Positions 21,477 through 31,569 of a stretch of 64,000 nt of DNA are shown in pieces. The stretch's first letter is position 1; each line of letters opens with the position of its first letter. Below the pieces are notes generated by a model. It searched no databases. It was not told the origin of the DNA and saw only the letters and a program-made list of their open reading frames with translations. The translations under genes were made by a program, and so were the position numbers. This stretch comes from Grifola frondosa. Lineage: Eukaryota; Basidiomycota; Agaricomycetes; Polyporales; Grifolaceae. The stretch is taken from NCBI GenBank assembly GCA_001683735.1, contig LUGG01000011.1:1426001-1490000 (forward strand), written 5' to 3'.

Positions 21477-23197
21477 ATGGCGTCCGTTCATGAGTGGCCT
21501 CCTTCACTTTCAGATGCGCAGCTCCAAGCTCTCACTTTGCTAGCCACCACATATGCCTTGTCTCACGGTCTCGTTTATCTCCCCGTCGCTGCTGTCCAGC
21601 CTGCTGTTCCTACCGCTGCCATCCATGCCCCATTGGCCCTCTTCCCATCCCCATTTCCTCGCCCTCTTTTCCAGCTCGCTAGGCGGCTACAGAGCACTTA
21701 CAATGTGCTCTATGCACGCGTAGCCTTGGACGAGCAGTTCTTGGATCGCGTCATGGGCGAGCTGGAGGGCGTGGGGAGAGTCGACGAGTTCACAGGACAG
21801 CTTTGGAAGAAATGGAAGCTGCTGCGCGACGAGGGCATCGAACAGGTAAGACCTGCGCATCGCATCGCTTTCCAACTGTCACAATGCTGCCATCCAGACG
21901 TTCCATCTCGGTCTCTTTAGATCGGACTATCTGCTACACGTGCCGAACGACGACCAGCCGATATCTCTGAAGCAGGTCGAGTTTAATACCATCTCATCAT
22001 CCTTTGGCGCACTCTCTGAGCGGATCGCGGGTCTGCACAAGTACGCTGTTCGGTCGTGCTTGATATCCGCTCCATCAACATCTGAGAGCAGCCATCCAGG
22101 TACCTCTGCGACTCGACACTATATTACAACACGTCCCCTCTGCTAAAGAGCGGGAATCTCCCTCCGAATGACACCATCGCGGCTTAGCAGAAGGCCTCGC
22201 TGCCGCGCACAAAGCATACAACACATCCCAGTAAGTTCTCCCCCACCCGATTTTGCCTCAGCTAAAAATGCACCAGCGCCCATATCCTTTTCGTCGTCCA
22301 AGACGGCGAGAGAAACGTGTTCGACCAGCGTTGGCTCGAGTATGAACTTCTCGAAAAGTACGTTAAACACTATACCGCCAAATTCCACCCGCTAAAATCG
22401 CATCCAGGCACTCCATCCACGTCGTCCGCCAGACATTCGACCAGCTCGCTTCCTCCGCCTCCGTCGACCTGCACTCCCGCATCCTGCATATCACCCTGCC
22501 GTCCGACCTCCACGCGCCCCTCGAGGTCTCCGTCGTATACTTCCGCGCGGGGTACACACCCGCCGACTACCCCACGCCCGCGCATTATGACACCCGTGCG
22601 CTACTGGAGCGCTCACGCGCCATCAAGTGCCCGTCGATCCAGCTGCAGCTCGCGGGCGGGAAAAAGGTGCAGGAGGTGCTCACGCAGCCGGGCATGCTTG
22701 AGCACTTCCTGTGCGACGCGCAGCGCTGGGGACCGCGCGCGCTGCCCCAGATGGACGCAGACGCGGTGCGGGCGAGCTGGATGGGCATGTGGGGGCTGGA
22801 CGCGGAGGGCGGAGTTGAGCGTGCGCGTGCGCAGGCGGCGGGGCTCGTGCTGAAGCCGCAGCGCGAGGGGGGGGAATAACATCTACAAGGACGCGATCCC
22901 GCCGTTCCTCGAGAGTCTTCCACCACAAGAACGCGAGGCGTGGATCGCGATGGAGCTCATAGTGCCGCCGGCGGGCTTGGGAACTATTTGGTGCGTGCGG
23001 GTGGGGGGACGGAGGGTGCGATGAAGGCGGAGGTGGTGAGCGAGCTGGGGATATTTGGGTGGGCGCTGTTTGGGAGGGAAAGGGAGGTAGAGGAGAGGGA
23101 GGTTGGGTGGTTGGTGAGGACGAAGGGGAAGGATAGTAATGAGGGAGGTGTGGCTGCTGGTTTTTCTGTGTTGGACTCTGTGGTGCTGGTGGATTGA
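21477..23197 (+). CDS. Glutathione synthetase (eukaryotic type), most complete copy, with three frame lesions
   Basis: Eukaryotic glutathione synthetase ligates gamma-glutamylcysteine and glycine with ATP in the cytosol. Exon 1 runs 21477-21845 and contains LDEQFLDRVMGELEGV. Exon 2 from 21898 carries FRSDYLLH and LKQVEFNTISSSFG, the substrate-binding region. Later exons read ILFVVQDGERNVFDQRWLEYE, RALLERSRAIKCPSIQLQLAG, then the glycine-rich ATP loop KPQREGG and NNIYKDAIPPFLE, MELIVPP, GNYLV, SELGIFGW and a final GGVAAGF with TGA at 23197. Three indels break the frame: one base missing near 22180 (copy 1 has the expected ATCGCTGGC), a run of eight G at 22867-22874 where ten would restore EGGGNN, and one G missing near 22979-22981. 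Two of the three are in G runs, so base-calling error is plausible. Without correction no full protein is made. Confidence 0.85.
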
Positions 23198-23404
23198 CTT
23201 TTGAGATTGCCGAGAAGGAAAGAAGGTTTGTAGATATCGATATTAGATCTAGATTGTGCCGCGCGCGCGTATCCGTGCATGTGGCATTCCGTTTCGAGCG
23301 GGTATTCACATTGCTATCACGTGCTAACTTCAACTTGAACTTGGCCGTTGGAACTTCGGCCAGCTGCTCTTCATCCTCTATATAGAACACTGCGGGCCTC
23401 AATT

Positions 23405-24909
23405 ATGATGGGAATTCAATCCCATGAACCGGATGGTCTGCTGGCTGAAAGGTAATACTCTATATCTTTCAGCTGCATGATATTGTTTGGATTAAAAACA
23501 GATCTTTTAGCCCGTCTTTGACAGTGGATCTTGATTTCGACGTTATATACATCGTATTATCCTTCCTTCCTCCACCGGATTTGGTTCGCATTATGAGCAC
23601 TTGTCGCACGTTCAATCACGCGGGCGTCCGACACCTGCTTAATTTTGGTGTGGACCTCAGCAGCACCAAGGAAATTGAGTCTTTCTGTGCATTCATGGTT
23701 GCACAAGCTCCTATCCGATATCCATTCCTCCGACACCTTTCCATCCGCGCTGATCTCCTGCCATCATCCGAATCTGCTCATCAGCTAATCGAGATCCTCA
23801 CGCACGCATCTCGTTTGGAGACACTTCACCTCAGCTGTGATAATCTGCTACGATATAGGGATCGTCTCCAGATAGCATGCTCATCGCTGACATCCCTGAA
23901 AGAGTTCTCTTGGAGGGAGCGGTCAGCCTGGTGGGAAAGGCACCCTCTGTACCAAATGATTAAGCAAATGCAGTCACCACTCGTCAAAGCCGACCTCCAG
24001 TTCTATGTATCCAGGGGTGACATCGGACCGGATCCCGCTATGTTACTTCACCACAGCAGCGCTACTCTAGAGGACCTCACAGTATATCGCCCCACATTCC
24101 AGTCTGAGCTACAATTTCCGCGAATGCGAAAACTTGTGGTTTATAGGGCGGACCCTCCGCTAACACTCATTGCACGAATTTTCCCTAGCCTCGTCGACCT
24201 CACTGTCTCTGACAGTTATCGTGATCGTTCCCGTCCGAATGTGGCGGATGATCAACACCGCAAGCAGAATCACACCATTCAGCTTGCTGGCGGCGGGTTC
24301 GCATCGTTGGATCGTCTCGCAGGACTGCCCCTGGATTTGTACAGACTCGGTCTAAGGTGTCAGATTCGCCGCGTCGATATCCTCAGTCTGTATTATGATG
24401 CTCACGATATGGTGGATTGTATCTTATCTGACTCCCACCCATCGCACGTCCACTTGGTGCTTGAGGAGATGTTTCCGTGTGTTCGTTGCCTTCCGGACGA
24501 AGTGGCGGCGCGGTTGACCTATCTGCGGTGCACGCTCAACCTCACGTATTTCGGTGGGATCACCAACGCCCTCGCAAGTGTCACACATTACACTTTCAGA
24601 ACGCGAGTCGCTGATGTTAGGATGTGTTCACAGGATGCATTTCGTGCATTGTTGCAGCGTTCGCCGCTCACCCACTTTATGCTCCACTTCAAGAACGAAA
24701 TCCCGGACAGAGTCCTGACGTTCATCCCAGAAGCTCGCCCCGACGTGTTCGCCTCCCGAATCATCAAGTCACATCGTTCTATCCGCTACCTCGCTATTAA
24801 AGTCGCCGATGATGAACCACTTTTTTGGAAGATGACTACCACGGAGAGCGGCAAAATTGTTGTAGACAAGGCGCCAAAGGAGGACCTATCGGTGGTCATG
24901 GAGCTTTGA
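23405..24909 (+). CDS. F-box protein with leucine-rich region, copy 2
   Basis: The gene is join(23405-23451, 23511-24573, 24634-24909), about 461 residues. The ATG at 23405 (or 23408) starts a mini-exon reading MGIQSHEPDGLLAE, and the phase-2 junction leads to DLDFDVIYIVLSFLPPPDLV, the F-box. The body is leucine-rich, as in the 8950 copy, ending VVDKAPKEDLSVVMEL. The last intron (24574-24633) begins GCAAGT where both sisters have GTAAGT, so it is a GC-AG intron. It is 60 bases without a stop, so retention would also give an open protein of about 481 residues. The gene follows glutathione synthetase in the same orientation, and its 3' end runs into a second synthetase fragment. Confidence 0.83.
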
Positions 24910-24929
24910 AGCGTCATTCGAAAACGGAT

Positions 24930-25410
24930 TCATGTTCGCTTCCTCGACCCCCGTCGATCCGCACTCCCGTGTCCTGCACATCACCGCGCCGTTTGGCCTC
25001 TTCGCGGCGGGCGCGCTGCCCCTCGAGATCTCCGCCGTCTACTTCCACGCCCTGCGGGCGAGCTGGATGGGCATGTGGGGACTCGATGCGGAGGGCAGAG
25101 TTGAGCGTGTGCGAGCGGCGGGGCTCGTGCTGAAGCCGCAGCGCAAGGGCGGGGGAATAACGTCTACAAGGACGCGATTCCGCCGTTCCTCGAGAGTCTC
25201 CCGCCACAAGAGCGCGAGGCATGGAGGGCGCGGTGAAGGTGGAGATGGTGAGCAAGCTGGGGATATTTGGGTGGGCATTGTTTGGGAAGGAGTGGGAGAT
25301 GGAGGAGAGGGAGGTCGGGTGGTTGGTGAAGACGAAGGGGAAGGATAGTAATGAGGGAGGTGTGGCTGCTGGTTTTTCTGTGTTGGACTCTGTGGTGCTG
25401 GTGGATTGAC
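24930..25410 (+). pseudogene. Glutathione synthetase copy 5, internally deleted 3' fragment
   Basis: Beginning about 25 bases after the F-box stop, the sequence matches the best synthetase copy from its SVDLHSRILHIT region. It then jumps to LRASWMGMWGLDAEG, the KPQRKGGG loop (one G short of frame), YKDAIPPFLESL, and the tail ELGIFGWALFG...GGVAAGFSVLDS ending at 25410. Segments between these blocks are missing. The 3' flank after TGA is nearly identical to that of the best copy (TTTTGAGATTG.CGAGAAGG), which suggests a relatively recent tandem duplication of synthetase plus F-box followed by deletions. Confidence 0.78.
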
Positions 25411-25884
25411 TTTTGAGATTGGCGAGAAGGAAAGAAGGTTTGTAGATTAGATCTAGCTTGTACCGAGGACGTAATTGTGGCATTCCGTTTCGAACGGGGT
25501 ATGCACATTCATATCACGTGCTAATTTCATCGAGTTCACGCCGTTCGGCCCCAGGGCCAATGGGGGGGGTTGCTTTTCGGCTATAAAAGTGGACTGAAAG
25601 ACATTTTTACAGTCTTCTGACATTACTTTTACAACATTTATGCCTCTGAAGGGGTGTGGCGGGTTAAGTACTGCACCGGCGTCTCCGTGACCGTGTGACA
25701 TAACGCTGTGACATAATGTAGCGCCCAACCGTGTGTCCTCCGCATTAGGCTATTATTACTACATATGGCGCGTGAGAAGTTTCCGAGGGCCTTAACCGGG
25801 AATTCTGACCCTATGTGCCAAATCCGATTTTTGCTTATTCGACCAGCTGCTCTTCATCCTCTAACACTGTGGGCCTCAATTTTG

Positions 25885-27371
25885 ATGAGAATTCAATTCC
25901 ACAAACCGGATGTTCTGCTGATTGAAAGGTAATACTTATATATGTCTCTTGCATAATATTAAAAACAAATCTTGTAGTCCGACTTCGACAGCTTTGGACC
26001 TTGATCTTGATGTTATGTACATCATATTATCCATCCTTCCTCGACCAGATTTAGTTCGCCTTATGAGCACCTGTCGCACGTTCAATCGTGCGGGCGTCCG
26101 CCACCTACTGCACTTTAACGTGCACCTCAACCATATCCGGACATTAAAGTCTTTCTGTGCATTCATGGTTGCACAAGCGCCCATCCGGTATCCATTCCTC
26201 CGTCGTCTTTCCATCTATAGGTTCTGCCCGCCGCCGCCATACAAATCTGTTAATCAGCTAATCAAAATTCTCAAACACGCATCCCATTTGGAGATGCTTT
26301 ATGTCGAATCTAACGATCCGCTGGACTCAGAGGATCGTCTCCAGGCTGCATGCTCATCGCTGACATCATTAAAAGAGTTCCATATCTCTTGGATGAGCGG
26401 TCGAGTTTCGGGGGAGGAGCCGCTATACAAAATGGTCGAGCAAATGCAGTCGCTACCATCCATATTCCAGTGATCGTCTTGGACCGGATCCCGCTGTGTT
26501 ACTTCACCATAGCAGCGCTACTCTAGAGGACCTCACGTTATATACCCCCACATTCCAGTCTGAGCTACTGTTTCCGCGAATGCGGAAACTTTCGGTTCGT
26601 GATGCGAACCCTCCGCTAGCACTCATCGCGCAAAATTTCCCTGCTCTCCTCGACCTCACTATCTTAAATTGTCGTGGGGATGATGCCAGCCTGAGTCCGG
26701 AAGACCATCAGGACCGTCAGCTGCACCGCTCTGTACAGCTTTCTGGCGGTGGTTGGAAGTCGTTAGATCGACTCGCAGGAGGGGCGTTCGATTTGTACAG
26801 ACTCGGCCTGACTTGTCAAATTCGTTGGGTGACGATTTTTGATGTGGATTCCTGTACACATGACGTGGTGGCCCACATCCTACGCGACTCCCGTCCGTCA
26901 CATGTCTATATTGTACTCCATCGGATTTTTCCATGTGCTTTATGCCTTCCAGATGAAGTGGCGGCGCGGTTGACCTATCTGCGATGCACGATCGACCTCG
27001 CATTCTTCGATGGAATCCCCAGCGCCCTCGTAAGTGCTATACATTACACTTTATAAAGCTAGTTCCTTATCCTACAATGTGGTTTATAGGATACATTTCG
27101 TTTGTTACTGCAACGTTCGCCGCTCACCCACTTAATGCTCCGCTTTACGGCATACGCAAGCATGGACACGGTAGGCGCAAGGCTCGTCCGAGAATTTCGC
27201 CCCGAGGTGTTTGCCTCCCAAATTATCGCGTCACATCCTTCCATTCGCTATATTGTTATTAAAATCAATCACGCCGAACAACTTTTCTGGAAGGTGCTTA
27301 CCACGGAGAGCGGCGAAGTTGTTGTAGACAAGGCGCTAAAAGAAGATATCTCGGTGGTTATGGATCTCTGA
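25885..27371 (+). pseudogene. F-box protein copy 3, frame-broken
   Basis: The same structure as its sisters is visible: mini-exon 25885-25928 (MRIQFHKPDVLLIE), intron 25929-25977, F-box exon from 25978 (DVMYIILSILPRPDLVRLMSTCR), last intron 27030-27089 with GTAAGT and TAG, and last exon 27090-27371. A deletion of roughly 20 bases around 26450-26475, after EQMQS, shifts the frame to a stop, and the remainder (PDPAVLLHHSSATLEDL...) is open only in another frame. As read, the product would be truncated after the first third and lose the leucine-rich region. A short new intron across the deletion cannot be excluded but no clear donor is present. Confidence 0.8.
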
Positions 27372-27914
27372 AGCAATATTCGAATACGGATTCATACCAT
27401 CATCTCTCTGGTACCGACCTCCACTGTAACAAAAAATCAACATGCGAAAGGTCAATTTTTCGTTGCGGTAATGTGGATTTGTGCTTTGGACGAAGTTTCT
27501 ACGTTCTCCGTGGCATTGATATCATCTGACTATATAGCCACAGTTAGGGGATCTTGCGGCCAAATAGAGAGTTCTGCGTTGTGGACGTGATATATTTTCA
27601 CTTGCCTCATTTTACTTGAAGGAAATAACAAAATAATGTGAATCATGCAGCATGCTATCATGGTTGCAGTGACATTGTTAGGTCTCCCGTGTTATCTAGC
27701 CGGCAAATTTTCGTTCAATCACGCATGTCAGCGCTCAGCTTTCAACACTTAATATCAGTATATTACAGTTAAGCTGGCTGTCTCCAAAATTAGACCCTGT
27801 CCCGAACCATTAAATCACCAAAGTATCCCTGATAGACAAATCACATGCCATGCATTCCAATGAAAAACGAAACAAACAGCATGGCGAAATCAGAACCCGA
27901 TACCCATTGCAAAA
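27372..27914. other. Intergenic, no gene seen
   Basis: The first about 180 bases are the 3' flank shared by the F-box copies (TATATAGC, compare 2400-2420). The last about 70 bases match the 3' flank of ankyrin-MYND copy B (near 18380-18450). Nothing else was recognised. Confidence 0.4.
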
Positions 27915-29357
27915 TTAGAAAGGCTGTTCAGCCAAAACCTCTCCGATCTTGATGACCAACTCGTCCTTCGTCTTCAACTCCGCGGCAAAGTACGCCTTCG
28001 CGCCGCGCACGCCCTTGCTCCTGACGACATCCACGATCCGTTATGCCTCGGGGTCGTCCGCCTTCTTGAGACTGCACGCGAGCTCGCGCTTCTCGGAGTA
28101 CACCATGAGATCGCCACTCGACAACGCGGGCTGGATCTCCTCCATGGTCCACGGCACTTGCACCTTGACGATGAGCCCTTGGGGTTATCGGGACGCAGAT
28201 TCTTCGGTACATGCGCGGCCCGGGTGTCGCGTGCAGTCGTAGGCGCAGTGGCGTGCCCAACGCCTTCCGGTCACGTCGACAAGAGATATCGTCTGCCCTT
28301 TTACGTGGTATCGCGGTTTGACCGTGACCGCATTGGCGGCGTTGAATGGGCGGCACGTCGCCTTGTGCGCGGACCAGTTGGCACCTGCAGAACTGGCGTT
28401 ATTGGCGCATACGCTGATGATCGTGCGCCTCACGTTGGCACTCCCTGGAGCAGTAGCGCACGGCAAGGCATTTGGAGCACAACTTGAGGGAGCTGTCCGT
28501 CTTCCCGCATTGCAGGCACTTCTTCTCGTCTAGCGGCGCGGTCTCCCCCGCGCGCTTGCGCTTCCACCGCGTGATGGCGGCGGTGACCTGCGGTCCACAG
28601 CAGAGGTAGAATGGGTCTGGCTTGACGTCGTCCGCGTCCGCGATGTTGAGGTCCGCGCCAAACTCCATAAGCACATCGAGCGCGTCGATCGCGTTGTTCT
28701 GGAATGCGCCCACGACCGGGACGCTGCCGAAGCGGTCGCGGTGGTTTACGTCCGCGCCATGCTCGAGTAGTACACGTGCGAGATCGGCACGCGCGAGCGC
28801 CATGGTGCAGTGGTCGAGCGCGGTGTACCCGAGGATGTCTTCGACGTCCGGTGACATCCCACGCGAGAAGAGGTACTTCAGGACGCCTATGTGGTCGATG
28901 ACGAAGCCTGGAGGCCCGCTTATGAGCCGCTGGCCGCCGGAAACGGTCAGGGTGGCGTAGCCGTAGCCGTAAGGTGTCTCAACGCCGGTGATGTCAGGGG
29001 CGTTCCCATATTCAACTGCCTATATTGCAGGACAGGTAAGAGAAGCCGGTGCTCCTGAACGTGAGATGCTGCTTCAAGCGCCGTACCTTCATCACCTTGT
29101 CGAGTTGGCCGGTGTAACACAGCTGTGCAAATGGGCTGAGAAGGTACATGTCGAAGCCCGCCGAATCTGGAGACGGTTATCTCGTTAGCACCGACCGATC
29201 CATGAAATCAATATTGTTGTTTGACGCGGCTGATGCCCCTACTTTGCTGATAAAGCTCACGAAGCTTCTGACCGCCGTCTTCTACTCGGAGGAGTCCGGG
29301 CTTGCGCATGATCTTCTCCATTTCCGGAGTGACCTTGAACCCACCGCTTCCCTGCAT
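27915..29357 (-). pseudogene. Ankyrin repeat and MYND zinc finger protein, copy C, nearly complete
   Basis: Minus-strand exons 29243-29357, 29096-29166, 28434-29019 and from 28384 down fit together with GT-AG introns. The order is MQGSGGFKVTPEMEK start, FDMYLLSPFAQLCYTGQLDK, TPYGYGYATLTVSGGQRL, ankyrin repeats DILGYTALDHCTMALARAD / LLEHGADVNHRDRFGSVPV / LMEFGADLNIADADDV, and then a MYND finger. The finger has CLQCGK, CSKC, YCSRECQ and, across the intron, WSAHKATC, giving the full Cys/His set. MYND fingers bind proline-rich peptides. After QTISLVDVTG two single-base losses (near 28253 and 28184) and one in-frame TAA (near 28041) break the C-terminal 120 residues. The blocks QVPW, SSGDLMVYSEKRELACSLKKAD and FAAELKTKDELV are still visible. 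The ankyrin and finger parts are intact, so this is either freshly damaged or partly misread. Confidence 0.78.
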
Positions 29358-29972
29358 TGCTCCGGGTGTCAAATATGATCAAGTAATTGAAGCGGCTGTC
29401 ACGATAGAAGATGGAAGGGAACACTGGTCAATGATAAGTACTTCAGTGTATGGGCCAACTAGATATGCAAATAAGTGCGTCATATTGCCCAAAAATGCAA
29501 ACACACACCGCTCAGGGTTCGATGGCCTCAAGGGACTGGTATAAGTTATTATCGCGGGAGTAGATACTAGGGATAACACTAACAGTCTCAAAAAGGACTT
29601 GCCGCGCGGATATTCTCCTGCTGACTAAGACACACGACGCGTCGCTCAAACGGTCATGCCCTCCTGAAAATCAAAACAGCTGGTCGTGTTTCTGCAGCTC
29701 ACCTAACTTGCTAGAAACGTTCAGGCATTTCATGTATGCTGGCGACGCATTGACTACCTACGAACTATTCGATTTCGACGAGATAGAGGCTGATTGTGTT
29801 GCACATCTTTTCACCACGTTGAACACCTCAGTTGCGCTTGAGGACGTGCTCTCAGACAATCCAGGAAGAGTTCACGTTGGTGAGTTATTCAATATATCAT
29901 GGATGTAAGTTGAATCCCCGTCTTGTTGCTAGCATCCTATTTAGAATTCCCTCCCATATATAATCTGGCTAA
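29358..29972. other. Intergenic, no firm gene
   Basis: A plus-strand frame at 29708-29908 (66 codons, YAGDALTTYELFDFDEIEAD) has coding-like composition but no partner exons that I could join. It may be a remnant. Confidence 0.3.
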
Positions 29973-31151
29973 ATGCGGTGTGCTTCTGCACTACGCTCGA
30001 TACTTAATTTGAGGTCTGCAAGCAATGTAACCACACGCATGATATCCGCAAAGCACAGCCAGATTCCTACCGCTGGTCCTGGTCAGAACCTTGGCCATGG
30101 GGTGGTGGCTTCTGAATCCGATGCGGTTGACTCTTCCGGGTGGAGAGTATCCCGAGTAGATGCAGACAGGAAGGTCCGTTTCTAACGCACATTTTTGATT
30201 TGTTTCTGATGATGCATACAGATCAACAAAAGCACTATCATGAAGCAGTACAAGCTCAAGCCCGACCAATTTGCCGATCTCAAGTTTAATGTCGAATGGT
30301 CCGTGAGTCGTTGTGCCCGTCGATTCCTCGCTTATTGCGGTTCTATCCATAGGAGCACTCGAGAAGGGCCTAATGGCAAGCCTATTCCATATCGAACATA
30401 TTACTACATGGAGCAAGAGGTCGAGCATAGAGCATGGAAACTTCACGGGGGGCCAGAGGCATTCGATGCATAGTAAGTTGCTTCTCCTTGTTGATACCTG
30501 TCCTGTTCTTTACTATGGTATGTCCGTGTCCCAGTATTGACAAGTTGCGCTCCAGACGAAGGATACGGCCATTTCTACAGCCAGACTCCATTGCATCCGG
30601 CACTTCTGCAGCATTGGATGGTGCCGTTGCAGAAGACCCTTGGGCGCTTTCTCCCGCATTGACCAGAATGAAACGAAAGTTTCCCATATGGTTGTGGCTA
30701 AGATGTAACGAAGCCCTCTCCGGTGACGAGTACAGCACCGCAGAAGCCCGAGAGGGGGCGCTCAAGACGGCATTAAAACAGCTAGGGTCCTACCCTCCAC
30801 GCCCCGCCTCTTCCCTTCCACCATCAGAGTCTGTAGATGCGCTGCGCTCTCTTCTGGCTGCCGCGCCCCGGCGCTCTGACACATATGACGTCGACTGTTT
30901 CGAGAACAACGTCACGGGCCAGCTCTACTACGATTGGAACGTCGGATATCTTGAGCGCGTCCTGCATGCCCTTATAGACATCATGCAGCAGCATGGTGTT
31001 GACGATCAGGGGTGGAAGATAGCTCGCTGGGAAGTGTATGATCGGGTGAGCGTCACAGATGGCTATACTTTCTGGTAACGGACATTGACAACAGCCTGTG
31101 GCAGAGCGTGAAGTGTCTGGGCGGTATCACCTTGCGCCGTTCGAACGATGA
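29973..31151 (+). CDS. Conserved agaricomycete protein of unknown function
   Basis: Exons 29973-30173, 30222-30298, 30353-30472 and from 30535 join with GT-AG introns and keep one frame. It either runs through to TAA at 31078 (313 residues) or splices 31046-31094 and ends at 31151. Recognisable blocks are NKSTIMKQYKLKPDQFADL, then YYYMEQEVEHRAWKLHGGPE (a segment reminiscent of the XPA-like tyrosine/basic motif), IWLWLRCNEAL, YPPRPASSLPPSESVDALR, QLYYDWNVGYLERV and HGVDDQGWKIARWEVYD. I know this pattern from many unannotated agaricomycete proteins, but no function is established to my knowledge. The start codon is the least certain part. Confidence 0.7.
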
Positions 31152-31569
31152 GACATGTTGGGACGACCGACGCGAAGCATTGGTTGGCGAATCGGCTCAA
31201 GTTACCCAAATCTAATACTTTTCATCTTGAACAGATGGAGCGATGTAGGAGTGGGCAAATTTATCGCAAAATGTTGCCGATATCTGGATAGCGACGGTGC
31301 GGGCGCTCGTAGCATTCTTGTATATAAATCAGGTGTCATTTCCTGTCTAGGAAGGCTAATTAGGGCTAATCGTAACTGTGAGCGACGATCCCTTGCATCA
31401 AACTATGGAATCATAATTGACCTCGATCAGCTTCGATTGTGATCCACAACAACAGTCCGACTCTGGAGGAGGCGTCGTATATACTCCACTGCGCGAAGAA
31501 GTCAGACCGTTCGGGATGGCAGCCGTTCAAAAAGCACTCAACCCAAGCAATGATAACAATACGCTCGAA
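31152..31569. other. Intergenic between convergent genes
   Basis: No coding family was recognised. The plus-strand gene ending near 31151 and HIS1 on the minus strand converge here. Confidence 0.4.

Noticed and set aside
21147..21920. A 257-codon plus-strand frame overlapping the synthetase start
   Set aside because: Only the part from 21477 matches the enzyme. The upstream extension is low-complexity and absent from other copies, so ATG 21477 is the better start.
22680..23402. A 240-codon proline/serine-rich minus-strand frame
   Set aside because: It is antisense to the glutathione synthetase 3' half; the Pro/Ser richness reflects GC-rich Gly/Glu codons on the other strand. A similar shadow occurs at 24914-25483.
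27928..28356. A 142-codon Arg-rich minus-strand frame
   Set aside because: It is the wrong frame of the ankyrin-MYND C terminus; the correct residues (QTISLVDV, SSGDLMVYSEK) are in other frames.
602..29357. CRISPR array or bacterial island as source of the repeats
   Set aside because: Repeats are gene-sized, intron-bearing and irregularly spaced; there are no short regular repeats with spacers and the genes are eukaryotic.
602..29357. Repeat-induced point mutation as cause of decay
   Set aside because: Apart from one CAG to TAG change in synthetase copy 1, most lesions are indels and duplications, not a wave of C-to-T changes.
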